NCBI RefSeq assembly: GCF_021653975.1
Contig: NZ_JAJKFK010000003.1
Coordinates: 434,001-498,000 of the forward strand
Length of the DNA stretch: 64,000 nt
Direction of reading: 5' to 3'
Source: Amycolatopsis sp. GM8
Lineage (GTDB): Bacteria > Actinomycetota > Actinomycetes > Mycobacteriales > Pseudonocardiaceae
Both the position numbers and the translations under genes were made by a program. The notes beneath the pieces were generated by a model. It did no database searches. It was not told the origin of the DNA and saw only the letters and a list, made by a program, of their open reading frames with translations. Every line of letters begins with the position of its first letter. Within the stretch, counting starts at the first letter, position 1. Shown here piece after piece: positions 44,369 to 52,475 of this stretch.

Positions 44369-45529
44369 TTACCGAAATGCTGGGTACAGCGGCAGCGCGA
44401 GGCCCGGCCCGTAGCGTTTGTCGAGGCCCGCGGCGACCGCGCGGGCGTGTTCGGCGAGCTCGTGCTCGCCCAGCCGCGCCGCTTCGGCGTCGAGGTTGCG
44501 CCACCACGTGACCAGCGCGGCGGGCTTCTGGCCACGGCCCGCGAGGACGGTCCAGGTGCTCACCCAGACCAGCATCAGCTGGTGGTCCAGCAGGTGCGCG
44601 AACAGCACGTCGTTGTCGGACAGTCCCGGCCAGACACCGACCACTTCGGACCGCCAGGCGGCGACCATCGCCTCGCTCATCCCGGCCGGCAGCGCGAGCG
44701 GCTCGCTACACGAAGCGAACGGCACCCGCAGGTGCGCAGCGTCGATGAGCGCGTTGCGCACCCGGCCGCGTTCGAAATCCAGGAACCGGACCCCGCCGCT
44801 GGTGACGAGATTGTTGTCGGGGCTCAGGTCCACCGGGCTGAACGCGCGGTACGCCAGCGACCTCGCGCGCACGCACGCGGCCTCGGCGTAGCGGCGCACG
44901 GAGTCCGGGGTGGACACCCCGATGTGCTCCTCGATCAACCCGGGCAGCTGGGCGATCGCGGTGGGCGGGGTGCTGTCCTCGTGCTTGACCGGGCCGCCGA
45001 CGCGGCGCAGCAGCGCGTCGAAGTCCGCCTCGCGCCCGGCCGTCGTCGCGTGCATCCGGCCCAGCGAGCGGGCCCACGACAGCAGCGAACGCTCGGCCGC
45101 GCGCGCGTCCTTGCCCATCAGTTTGTCGTGCAGCGTCGGGGCTTTCCCGAGATCGTCGATCACCAGCACCCGCTGCGCGCCGTCGTGCGCGAGCAGTTCG
45201 GGGCACATCCGTTCTTCCGGCTGCAGCGCGGTGAACAGCTGGTAGCTCACGGCTTCCTGGGCGAACGGATCCGGCGCGCCCTCGGGGGCCGCGTCCGGAT
45301 AGTGCTTGATCACCACGGTCCGGGGCAGCCCGAAGGGCGACGCCGGGATTCTGGCGCGGACCACCGTCGCCGGCCCGCTGCCCGGCAGGTGCACCGGGTC
45401 GACGAGGGAGATGGCGCTGCCGAAGCGGTGCGCGAGCACCACCTCACCGGCCAAGACCGCGGCCGCGACAGCCGGATCCTCGGCCGCCGCCGTGCCTGCG
45501 GTGCCTTCTTCAGAAGTGTCCACGGTCAT
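44369..45529 (-). CDS. Phosphotransferase of the aminoglycoside-phosphotransferase (APH) fold
   Basis: A 386-residue small-molecule kinase-like protein. The catalytic loop reads FSPVDLSPDNNLV (Asp and Asn in place of HGDxxxxN), and the metal-binding segment is VRFLDFERG. N-terminal strands include RTVVIKHYPD with the likely ATP-site lysine. The substrate is not identifiable; such genes beside aspS are not a known resistance determinant. ATG 45529 is chosen; the longer frame has no start signal. 180 bp separate it from aspS with no gene I can see. Confidence 0.78.
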   Translation of the reverse strand: MTVDTSEEGTAGTAAAEDPAVAAAVLAGEVVLAHRFGSAISLVDPVHLPGSGPATVVRARIPASPFGLPRTVVIKHYPDAAPEGAPDPFAQEAVSYQLFTALQPEERMCPELLAHDGAQRVLVIDDLGKAPTLHDKLMGKDARAAERSLLSWARSLGRMHATTAGREADFDALLRRVGGPVKHEDSTPPTAIAQLPGLIEEHIGVSTPDSVRRYAEAACVRARSLAYRAFSPVDLSPDNNLVTSGGVRFLDFERGRVRNALIDAAHLRVPFASCSEPLALPAGMSEAMVAAWRSEVVGVWPGLSDNDVLFAHLLDHQLMLVWVSTWTVLAGRGQKPAALVTWWRNLDAEAARLGEHELAEHARAVAAGLDKRYGPGLALPLYPAFR

Positions 45530-45710
45530 CGTCTTCGACCCTACTAGTGGCGTTGTCCCCTTCTCCACCACGAAATTCCGCGGGCGGAGCGCGGTGGCCC
45601 GGCTGGACGCGCCGCGTTGATCCCGACGGCGCAGGGCACTACCACCACTGCGGCGCATCGGGTGTCACCGACTGCAACGACCGTGCCGGTCACCGGTCAC
45701 GGCCCGTGTC

Positions 45711-47483
45711 TCACGCCTTGGGCGCCGCGGGTTTCGCGTCGATGCCCGCTTCCTTGCGCTGCTGGGCGGTGATCGGCGCGGGAGCGGCGGTCAGCGGGTC
45801 GTAGCCGCCGCCGGTCTTCGGGAACGCGATCACCTCGCGCAGCGACTCCGCGCCGGCGAGCAGCATCACGATGCGGTCCCAGCCGAAGGCGATCCCGCCG
45901 TGCGGCGGCGCGCCGAACTGGAACGCGTCGAGCAGGAAGCCGAACTTCTCCTGCGCGTCCTCGTCGGACAGGCCCATCACCTCGAAGACGCGTTTCTGCA
46001 CGTCGGCGCGGTGGATACGGATGGAGCCGCCGCCGATCTCGTTGCCGTTGCAGACGATGTCGTAGGCGTAGGCGAGCGCGCGGCCCGGGTCGGCCTCGAA
46101 CTTGTCGATCCACTCCGGGGTCGGCGACGTGAACGCGTGGTGCACGGCGGTCCATTTGCCGGAACCGACCGCGACGTCGTCGCCGATCTCCTCGACCGCC
46201 GCGAACAGCGGCGCGTCCACGACCCACACGAACGACCACTCGTCCTCGTCGATCAGCTCGAGCCGGTGGCCGATCTCGACGCGCGCGGCACCGAGCAGCG
46301 CGCGGGCGCCGCTGGGCGATCCGGCGGCGAAGAACACGCAGTCACCGGGCTTGGCGCCGACCTTCTCGGCCAGCTCCTCGCGCTCGGCGTCGGAGATGTT
46401 CTTCGCGACCGGGCCGGACAGCGTGCCGTCCTCGGCGATCAGCACGTACGCCAGGCCCTTCGCGCCGCGCTGCTTGGCCCATTCCTGCCAGGCGTCGAGC
46501 TGGCGGCGCGGCTGGGAGCCGCCGCCCGGCATCACCACGGCGCCGACGTAAGGGGCCTGGAACACCCGGAACGGGGTGTCGGCGAAGTAGTCGGTCAGCT
46601 CGGTGATCTCCAGGCCGAAACGCAGGTCCGGCTTGTCCGTGCCGTAGCGGGACATCGCGTCGGCGTAGGTCATCCGCGTGATCGGGCGCGGCACCTCGTG
46701 CCCGATCAGCTTCCACAGCGCGGCGACGACGTCCTCGCCGATCTTGATCACGTCGTCCTGCTCGACGAAGCTCATCTCGATGTCGAGCTGCGTGAACTCG
46801 GGCTGGCGGTCGGCGCGGAAGTCCTCGTCGCGGTAGCAGCGCGCGATCTGGAAGTACCGCTCCATGCCGCCGACCATGAGCAGCTGCTTGAACAGCTGCG
46901 GCGACTGCGGCAGCGCGTACCAGGAGCCGGGCTTGAGGCGGGCAGGCACCACGAAGTCGCGCGCGCCTTCGGGGGTGGAGCGGGTCAGCGTCGGGGTCTC
47001 GATCTCGACGAAGTCCTGCTGGTGCAGCACCTCGCGGGCGACCCGGTTGACGTCGCTGCGCAGGCGCATCGCGAACGCGGGCCCGCTGCGGCGCAGGTCG
47101 AGGTAGCGGTACTTGAGCCGTACCTCCTCGCCGACGTCGACCCGGTCGTCGATCGGGAACGGCAGCACCGCGGCCTCGGAAAGCACCTCCAGCTCGGTGG
47201 CGAGGACCTCGATCTCCCCGGTGGGGATCTCGGTGTTCTCGTTGCCGCCGGGGCGCTTGCTCACCTCACCGGTGACCTTCACGCAGTACTCCGAGCGCAG
47301 CTGGTGGCCGCGCTCGGCCATCTCGCCTTCGCGGAACACGACCTGGGCGACACCGCTCGCGTCCCGCAGGTCGATGAAGATCACCCCGCCGTGATCGCGC
47401 CGCCGGGCGACCCACCCGGTGAGCGTGACGATCTGGCCGGCGTGCCCGGCACGCAGGGTGCCGGCGTCGTGGGTGCGAAGCAC
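45711..47483 (-). CDS. aspS: Aspartyl-tRNA synthetase (likely non-discriminating Asp/Asn)
   Basis: Class II synthetase of bacterial length, 590 residues: an OB-fold anticodon domain (1-110), the catalytic core with [60 protein letters not shown] segments, a GAD insertion, and the C-terminal [20 protein letters not shown] motif 3. His31 (RRRDHGGV) is the residue associated with enzymes that also charge tRNA-Asn, as in mycobacteria, where GatCAB converts the product. GTG start with AAGGAG upstream. The 272 bp between this gene and the next hold no gene that I recognise. Confidence 0.95.
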   Translation of the reverse strand: MLRTHDAGTLRAGHAGQIVTLTGWVARRRDHGGVIFIDLRDASGVAQVVFREGEMAERGHQLRSEYCVKVTGEVSKRPGGNENTEIPTGEIEVLATELEVLSEAAVLPFPIDDRVDVGEEVRLKYRYLDLRRSGPAFAMRLRSDVNRVAREVLHQQDFVEIETPTLTRSTPEGARDFVVPARLKPGSWYALPQSPQLFKQLLMVGGMERYFQIARCYRDEDFRADRQPEFTQLDIEMSFVEQDDVIKIGEDVVAALWKLIGHEVPRPITRMTYADAMSRYGTDKPDLRFGLEITELTDYFADTPFRVFQAPYVGAVVMPGGGSQPRRQLDAWQEWAKQRGAKGLAYVLIAEDGTLSGPVAKNISDAEREELAEKVGAKPGDCVFFAAGSPSGARALLGAARVEIGHRLELIDEDEWSFVWVVDAPLFAAVEEIGDDVAVGSGKWTAVHHAFTSPTPEWIDKFEADPGRALAYAYDIVCNGNEIGGGSIRIHRADVQKRVFEVMGLSDEDAQEKFGFLLDAFQFGAPPHGGIAFGWDRIVMLLAGAESLREVIAFPKTGGGYDPLTAAPAPITAQQRKEAGIDAKPAAPKA

Positions 47484-47755
47484 TGCGGTTGCTCTCCTTG
47501 AAGAAATACTCGAGGTGCGGCTTGCGTGGCGGTGCGGGTAGCGGAACCTGACGCGGCCCCTGGCTCCGGGATCTCCTCCTCATGAATGCCAATTCACCAC
47601 GTCGGAGCTGTCCTCGCCAGGAACCACGTCAGAACCCGCGGCGGTGCGAGCTGACGGCCCACAGCAGGCGGCTCCGCCGCCTGAAAAGCACAACCGAGCG
47701 GAATCGCTGCTCGTCAAGGCTAACGAACACCCCCGGGGGCGGCGCCACCAGGTTT

Positions 47756-49573
47756 CTACAGCAGCTTCATCTGCTCCGGCCGCGGCGCGGGGTCCGGCTC
47801 GCGTGGCTCCGGGATGGCGCGGGGCGGCTCCTCGTCGCGGCCGAAGCCGTGCCGCCGCAGGAGCGGGCCGACGCGGGCGGCGAGCAGCCGCTGGTACCGG
47901 CCGCCGACGTAGCTGCCCCGGCCGTAGAGCTCGCGGTAGCGCGGCACCAGCCCGGGATGCTCCCGCGCGAGCCATTGCGCGTACCACTCGCGCGCGCCCG
48001 GCCGCAGGTGCAGCGCGAGCGGGGTCGCGCTGGTCGCCCCGGCGTCGGCGATCGCGGCGATGAGGTCGTCGAGCTGTTCGGTCGAATCGGTCAGCCCGGG
48101 CAGGATCGGCGCGATCAGCACCCCGCACCGCAGCCCCGCGTCGCGCACCCGGCGGACCAGCTCGAGCCGTGCCTGCGGGCTCGGCGTGCCGGGCTCGACG
48201 CTGCGGTGCAGATCCCGGTCCAGCAACGCGATCGAGACCGCGACACTGACGTCGACCTCGTTCGCGACCTGCCGCAGGAGCGGGAGGTCGCGGCTCATCG
48301 TGGTGCCCTTGGTGAGGATCGAGAACGGCGTGCCGGACCCGGCGAGCGCCCGGATGATGCCGGGCATCAGCTGGTAACGGCCTTCCGCGCGCTGGTACGG
48401 ATCGGTGTTCGTGCCCATCGCCACGTGCTCACGCTGCCAGCTCGGGCGGCGCAGCTGCGCGGCCAGCACCTCGGGCGCGTTGATCTTCACGACCACCTGG
48501 GTGTCGAAGTCGTGCCCCGCGTCGAACTCCAGGTACGTGTGCGTGTTGCGGGCGAAGCAGTTGTGGCTGACGACGCCGTTCGCGATGAAGTCGCCGGTGC
48601 CGGTGGTGATGTCGTACAGCTCCCGCGTGCCTGCCGGTTCCACCGAGACCACGGCCTCGCCGCCCTCGACCGACAGCCCGTCCAGGGACAGCTTGTGCGC
48701 CGTCGCCGGACCGGTCGTGTGCAGGAACCGCAGCTGTTCGGCGAGACCGCCGTCGAGCCGGACGACCCGCACGCCCGAGCCGGCGTCGGCGAGGTCGAAA
48801 GGGAACCCGAAATGCTTGAGCGCCAGCGAAACCGCGTCGATCACCGCCGGGTTCGCGCTCGCCACCCGTACCGCACCGTGCACGCAGCCGCCGTCCGCGT
48901 CGAAGACCCCGGCGAGAAAGCCCTTTCTCCAGTCGTCGTCGTGTTCGGTGACCTCGGGCGCGTCGGCGAGGTAGCGCGCCGTGCGGTCGAGCGCCCCGGC
49001 CTGCCCGAGCGCGAGGCGGCGCCCCATCCCGTGCAGGTATCCAGCGCGGTACCCGGGGGTCTCGGGCGGCGGGGACGCGAACCGGCCGGTGCCGGTCAGC
49101 CGGTCGCCGGGAACGAGGTCGGTGACATACGTCCAGCCTTGTGCGGCAAGGAATCTGTGGTCACCGCTGGCGACCAGCTCGGTGCCGTCCGCGAGCCGGA
49201 CGCGGTACGCGGGCTTCACGGTCCGCCAGTGCGCGAGGACCTTCGTCTTCACGTACCGGCCCGCGCCGGTGCCGTAGATCTCGTCGCCGGCGGCCAGCTC
49301 GGAAAGCGCTTTCGTGCGGCCGTCACCGAGCAGGATCGGGGTTTCCCCGGCCAGGCAGTAGACGCAGGAGTGGCTGCAGCCGCGGTACGGGTTGACGGTC
49401 CAGTTGAACGCCATGCGCGACTCGCCCGGTACCCGGTTGAGCACCGAGCGGGCGCGCACCTCGTGGAACGTGACACCGGCGAACTCGGGCGACCGCACCG
49501 AGCGCACCAGCCCGTCCAGCCCCAGCAGAGCCTGCTGCGTGCCGCCGTCCGCGCGTTGACCGTCCCATCGCAT
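47756..49573 (-). CDS. Rv2578c-family radical SAM protein with intein
   Basis: A 605-residue precursor; after splicing 339 residues. The radical SAM motif CxxxCxxC is in NPYRGCSHSCVYC-FARNTHTYLE, with the intein inserted just before the third cysteine. The rest is of the SplB/Rv2578c type (VVVKINAPEVLAAQLRRPSW, AMGTNTDPYQRAEGRYQLMPGI, TKGTTMSRDLPLL). Function is not established; relatives include spore photoproduct lyase, which repairs DNA. ATG 49573 is chosen over an in-frame TTG that lies inside the -35. A TTGACA promoter with a perfect LexA box precedes it, and the mRNA is probably leaderless. Confidence 0.92.
   Translation of the reverse strand: MRWDGQRADGGTQQALLGLDGLVRSVRSPEFAGVTFHEVRARSVLNRVPGESRMAFNWTVNPYRGCSHSCVYCLAGETPILLGDGRTKALSELAAGDEIYGTGAGRYVKTKVLAHWRTVKPAYRVRLADGTELVASGDHRFLAAQGWTYVTDLVPGDRLTGTGRFASPPPETPGYRAGYLHGMGRRLALGQAGALDRTARYLADAPEVTEHDDDWRKGFLAGVFDADGGCVHGAVRVASANPAVIDAVSLALKHFGFPFDLADAGSGVRVVRLDGGLAEQLRFLHTTGPATAHKLSLDGLSVEGGEAVVSVEPAGTRELYDITTGTGDFIANGVVSHNCFARNTHTYLEFDAGHDFDTQVVVKINAPEVLAAQLRRPSWQREHVAMGTNTDPYQRAEGRYQLMPGIIRALAGSGTPFSILTKGTTMSRDLPLLRQVANEVDVSVAVSIALLDRDLHRSVEPGTPSPQARLELVRRVRDAGLRCGVLIAPILPGLTDSTEQLDDLIAAIADAGATSATPLALHLRPGAREWYAQWLAREHPGLVPRYRELYGRGSYVGGRYQRLLAARVGPLLRRHGFGRDEEPPRAIPEPREPDPAPRPEQMKLL
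48560..49357 (-). other. Intein (266 residues) inside the radical SAM gene
   Basis: Begins with Cys73 of the precursor (CLAGETPILLGDG) and ends VVSHN at residue 338, followed by the +1 extein cysteine (CFAR). Splicing blocks are visible: A (CLAGETPIL), B (GDHRFLAAQGW with the conserved His) and the C-terminal F-G region (LYDITTGTGDFIANGVVSHN). One LAGLIDADG motif is clear (GFLAGVFDADGG). The other position (RAGYLHGMGRRL) lacks the acidic residue, so endonuclease activity is doubtful while splicing residues are intact. Confidence 0.92.
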
Positions 49574-49580
49574 ACCGGTC

Positions 49581-49609
49581 AGTCGAACACTTGTTCGACT
49601 ATCTGTCAA
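49581..49609 (-). promoter_or_regulatory. LexA (SOS) box within the promoter of the radical SAM gene
   Basis: TCGAACACTTGTTCGA (49583-49598) is a perfect match to the actinobacterial SOS box TCGAAC-N4-GTTCGA. On the minus strand TTGACA (49609-49604), a 17-bp spacer and TCGACT (49586-49581) form a promoter whose spacer and -10 are covered by the box. The start ATG is eight bases past the -10. Confidence 0.85.
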
Positions 49610-51437
49610 GCTTGCCCGGCAGCCGGAAGAAGATCCGCACCAGCACGCGCAGGCCGAGCACGAAACCCACGAACAGCAACGCGTAGCCGAGGAACTCGTA
49701 CAGCCGCAGGCTGGGCGTGAGCATCGGGCCGGTGCCCGCGGTCAGCAGCATGATCGCGCCGATGGTGGCGGCCGCCGCCAGCACCGTCGCCATCACCTGG
49801 TGCGCCGTGTCGGTGACGAAATCGCGGTCCCGGCGATCGGCCAGCGGCCGCACCCGCACGGTGAACCGGCCCTGCTCCAGATCCTCGGCGATCTTGCCGA
49901 TCCGCTGCGGCAGCCGTTGCAGGACCGGCAGCAGCCCGGCCAGCTGCCCCTCCAGGGCCTGCCGGACGTTCTCCGGGCGCGCCACCGCGTGCAGCACCTC
50001 ACCGCCGCCCGAGCGCGCCCCGGCCAGCAGGTCGAAGCCGGGGCTGAGCAGGGTGAGCGTGCCTTCCACCGCGCCGATCGCCCGGAACGCCGCCGCCACC
50101 TGCGGGGGCACCGCGAACCCGTGGGTGAGCACGAGCTTGAACAGCGCGCCGAACATGCCCGCGCTGCCACCACTCCCGGCGCCACCGCGGTAGCGGACCA
50201 TCAGCTCGCCGATCGACCGCTCCAGCGCCCGCTGCTCGAGTGCCTCGGGGCGGCCGAGCAGTTCGACCAGCGCGCCGGTGGCCGCGATCGGGTCCTCGCG
50301 GTCGATCGAGAAGAGCAGCAGCCCGAGCGCGGATCGCGCCGGCCGGTCCAGCCGCCCCACCGAACCGAAGTCCAGCAGCCCGACCGTCCGGTCCGGGCGC
50401 ACCAGCAGGTTGCCGGGGTGCAGGTCGGCGTGGAAGACCCCGGTCACCATGATCTGCCGCAGTACCGAGCCGAGGATCTCGCCCGCCAGCTCGTCGCGTT
50501 CGGCGCGGGTGAACGTGTCCAGCAGGCCGGCCGCGGCCGCGACGGGCACGCCGTCGAGCTTCGCCATCACCAGCAGCGTCGGGCCGGACAGCTCGGCGAA
50601 CGTCTCCGGCACCTCGAGCCGCTCGTCGCCGGCCAGCGTCGCGGCCACCGCGCGGGTGTTGTCCAGGTCGGCGGTGATCTGCCGGCGCGCGCTCGGCCGC
50701 TGCACCTTGAGCACCACCTCACGCCCGTCCGGCCGCCAGGGGTTCCGGCTCGACCGAACGGAAGACCTCGTCGATCGGGCGGCCCAGCGCGGCGGCGATC
50801 GCGGGCTCGATCTCGGTCCAGGGCGCCGGCTGCGCCTGGGTCTGCAGCTTGGTCAGCTCGTCCACCAGCGCGGCGGGCAGCAGGTCGCGGCGGGTGGACA
50901 GCATCTGGCCCAGCTTCACGAAGGCGACGCCCGCGTCCTCCAGCGCGCGCCGCAGCGCGACCGCGGTGTCCGCCAGGCCCTCCCCGGACGGCCGGCCCAG
51001 CCGCGCCCCGGCCCGCACGAACCGGCCCAGCCCGTGGCGGGCCGCGATCGTCACGATCTTGGTGTAGCGGCGGGCGCGCCGGCGTTGCCGCCGCCACCGG
51101 CCAGCAGCGCCAGCGGGCTGGGCACGCTGCCCGTCGGCAGCACCAGCTCCAGGATCACCAGCGCGGCGAGCCCGAGCACGAACATCCACGCCACGGTCAG
51201 CACGGTCACGAGGACCGCGGTGGCCGGGTTGACCACCACCTGGGTGCCGGAGATCAGACCGGCCCGGCTCGCCACGAACGTCAGCAGCGACGAGCCGGCG
51301 CTGACCACCACGACGGCGAACACGATCGTGCGCAGCCAGCCGACCGGGACGCCGGGGATGCGCCGTGCCAGCCCGGCGAGCAGGACGACGAACAGCACCG
51401 CGAACAGGGCGGTCACCAGCCCGAACAGAAAGTCCAT
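49599..51437 (-). pseudogene. UbiB/ABC1 (AarF)-family kinase, broken in three frames
   Basis: A membrane-associated atypical kinase gene in decay. Fragment 1 (51437-~51080) encodes an N-terminal membrane region (MDFLFGLVTALFAVLFVVLL) up to GSVPSPLALLAGGG. The sequence then changes frame to ARRYTKIVTIAARHGLGRFVRAG and on to VAFVKLGQMLSTRRDLLP (fragment 2, to 50719). It stops after SVEPEPLAAGRA. Fragment 3 resumes in another frame with DGREVVLKVQRPSARRQ and runs to the end, keeping the catalytic GVFHADLHPGN and LLDFGSVGRL. The second junction lacks the segment that normally carries AxSIxQVH, so it is a deletion of roughly 35 bp plus a frame change. Two separate lesions make a pseudogene more likely than a single sequencing error. 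Confidence 0.82.
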
Positions 51438-51491
51438 CAACGCTCCCCCGACGCCATGCCTTCGCTGCGGACGCCATTGGATCACAGGCCC

Positions 51492-51545
51492 TTGACAGGC
51501 AACCCGATGGTTGCCTAATGTCTGGATATGCAACCGAGGAGTTGC
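51492..51545 (+). promoter_or_regulatory. ArsR-type promoter with two palindromic operators
   Basis: TTGACA (51492-51497), an 18-bp spacer and TAATGT (51516-51521) form a good promoter. The spacer region is the perfect palindrome AGGCAACC-CGAT-GGTTGCCT (51497-51516). A second palindrome with the same half-site, GCAAC-N6-GTTGC (51530-51545), encloses the ribosome site GAGGAG. Autorepression by the downstream ArsR protein is the natural reading. Confidence 0.8.
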
Positions 51546-51547
51546 CT

Positions 51548-52345
51548 GTGAGTGAGCTGGACGCGGTGTTCCGGGCGCTCGCCGACCCGAGCCGGCGGCG
51601 CCTGCTGGACAGCCTCAACGAGCGGAACGGCCAGAGCCTGAGCGAGCTGTGCGCGGGCCTGGACATGACGCGGCAGGCCGTCACGAAGCACCTGGCGGTG
51701 CTCGAAGCGGCCCGGCTGGTCGCGACCGAGCGGCGGGGCCGGGAGAAGTTGCACTACCTCAACGCCGAGCCGGTCAACGAGATCGCCGAACGCTGGATCA
51801 GCTCCTACCACCGCGGGCACGCGCACGCGCTCGCCGGACTGAAACGAACGCTGGAGGAAAAACCGATGAGCCGCACCGAGTTCTTCTACGTCAGCTACAT
51901 CCGCACCACGCCGGAGCAGCTCTGGCGGGCGCTGACCGAACCCGAGTTCACGCAGCGCTACTGGGGCGCGCAGCTCAAGTCCGACTGGCAGCCGGGCTCA
52001 CCGATCCTGTGGCGCGAGGGCGACGGCGAGTTCGAGGACCTCGACCAGGTCGTGCTCGCCGCCGACCCGCCGCGGCTGCTGTCCTACAGCTGGCACACCT
52101 ACCAGCCGGTGCACGCGGAGATGTTCGGCTGGAGCGCGGAGAAGCTGGCGGAGCTGCGCAAGGAGAAGCGGTCGAAGGTGACGTTCGAGCTGGAACCCGC
52201 CGGGGAGACCGTGAAGCTGACCGTCCGCCACGACGGGTTCGACACCGAGACCGAGATGTTCAAGGCGCTCAGCGGCGGCTGGCCGGCGGTCCTGTCGAGC
52301 CTGAAGACCTTGCTGGAAACCGGCGACGTCCTCCCACGCGGCTGA
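51548..52345 (+). CDS. ArsR-family regulator fused to an SRPBCC (AHSA1) domain
   Basis: A 265-residue fusion. Residues 1-100 are a winged helix (VFRALADPSRRRLLDSL, LSELCAGLDMTRQAVTKHLAVLEAARLV). No metal-binding cysteine cluster is seen, so it is not a metal sensor of the classical kind. Residues ~108-260 are an SRPBCC ligand-binding domain (YIRTTPEQLWRALTEPEFTQRYWG, VTFELEPAGETVKLTVRHDGF). In many genomes these are two overlapping genes; here they are joined by LKRTLEEKPMSRTEF. GTG 51548 follows GAGGAG. The fused domain probably senses or carries a hydrophobic ligand. Confidence 0.88.
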   Translation: MSELDAVFRALADPSRRRLLDSLNERNGQSLSELCAGLDMTRQAVTKHLAVLEAARLVATERRGREKLHYLNAEPVNEIAERWISSYHRGHAHALAGLKRTLEEKPMSRTEFFYVSYIRTTPEQLWRALTEPEFTQRYWGAQLKSDWQPGSPILWREGDGEFEDLDQVVLAADPPRLLSYSWHTYQPVHAEMFGWSAEKLAELRKEKRSKVTFELEPAGETVKLTVRHDGFDTETEMFKALSGGWPAVLSSLKTLLETGDVLPRG

Positions 52346-52349
52346 CCGC

Positions 52350-52475
52350 GTGTTTGCCCGCCGCGCGGGCGTGTTTGCCCGTCACGCGGGTGAGTTTGCC
52401 CGTCACGCGGGTGAGTTTGCCCGTCACGTCGGTGAGTTGGCTTGCCGCGTCGGTGAGTTGGCTTGCCGCGTCAGC
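52350..52475. repeat. Six tandem 21-bp repeats
   Basis: Units begin at 52350, 52371, 52392, 52413, 52434 and 52455. The consensus is GAGTTTGCCCGTCACGCGGGT, drifting to GAGTTGGCTTGCCGCGTCGGT in the last two. The array fills the space between the ArsR-fusion stop and the antiporter stop and runs five bases into the antiporter 3' end. Related units recur at 54447-54565 on the other side of the antiporter gene. Confidence 0.9.

Noticed and set aside
44369..45529. An aminoglycoside-resistance gene
   Set aside because: The fold is shared by many small-molecule kinases, and nothing here points to an aminoglycoside substrate.
50719..51100. Programmed frameshifting in the ubiB-like gene
   Set aside because: No slippery sequence is seen, one junction also lacks conserved coding sequence, and there are two separate breaks.
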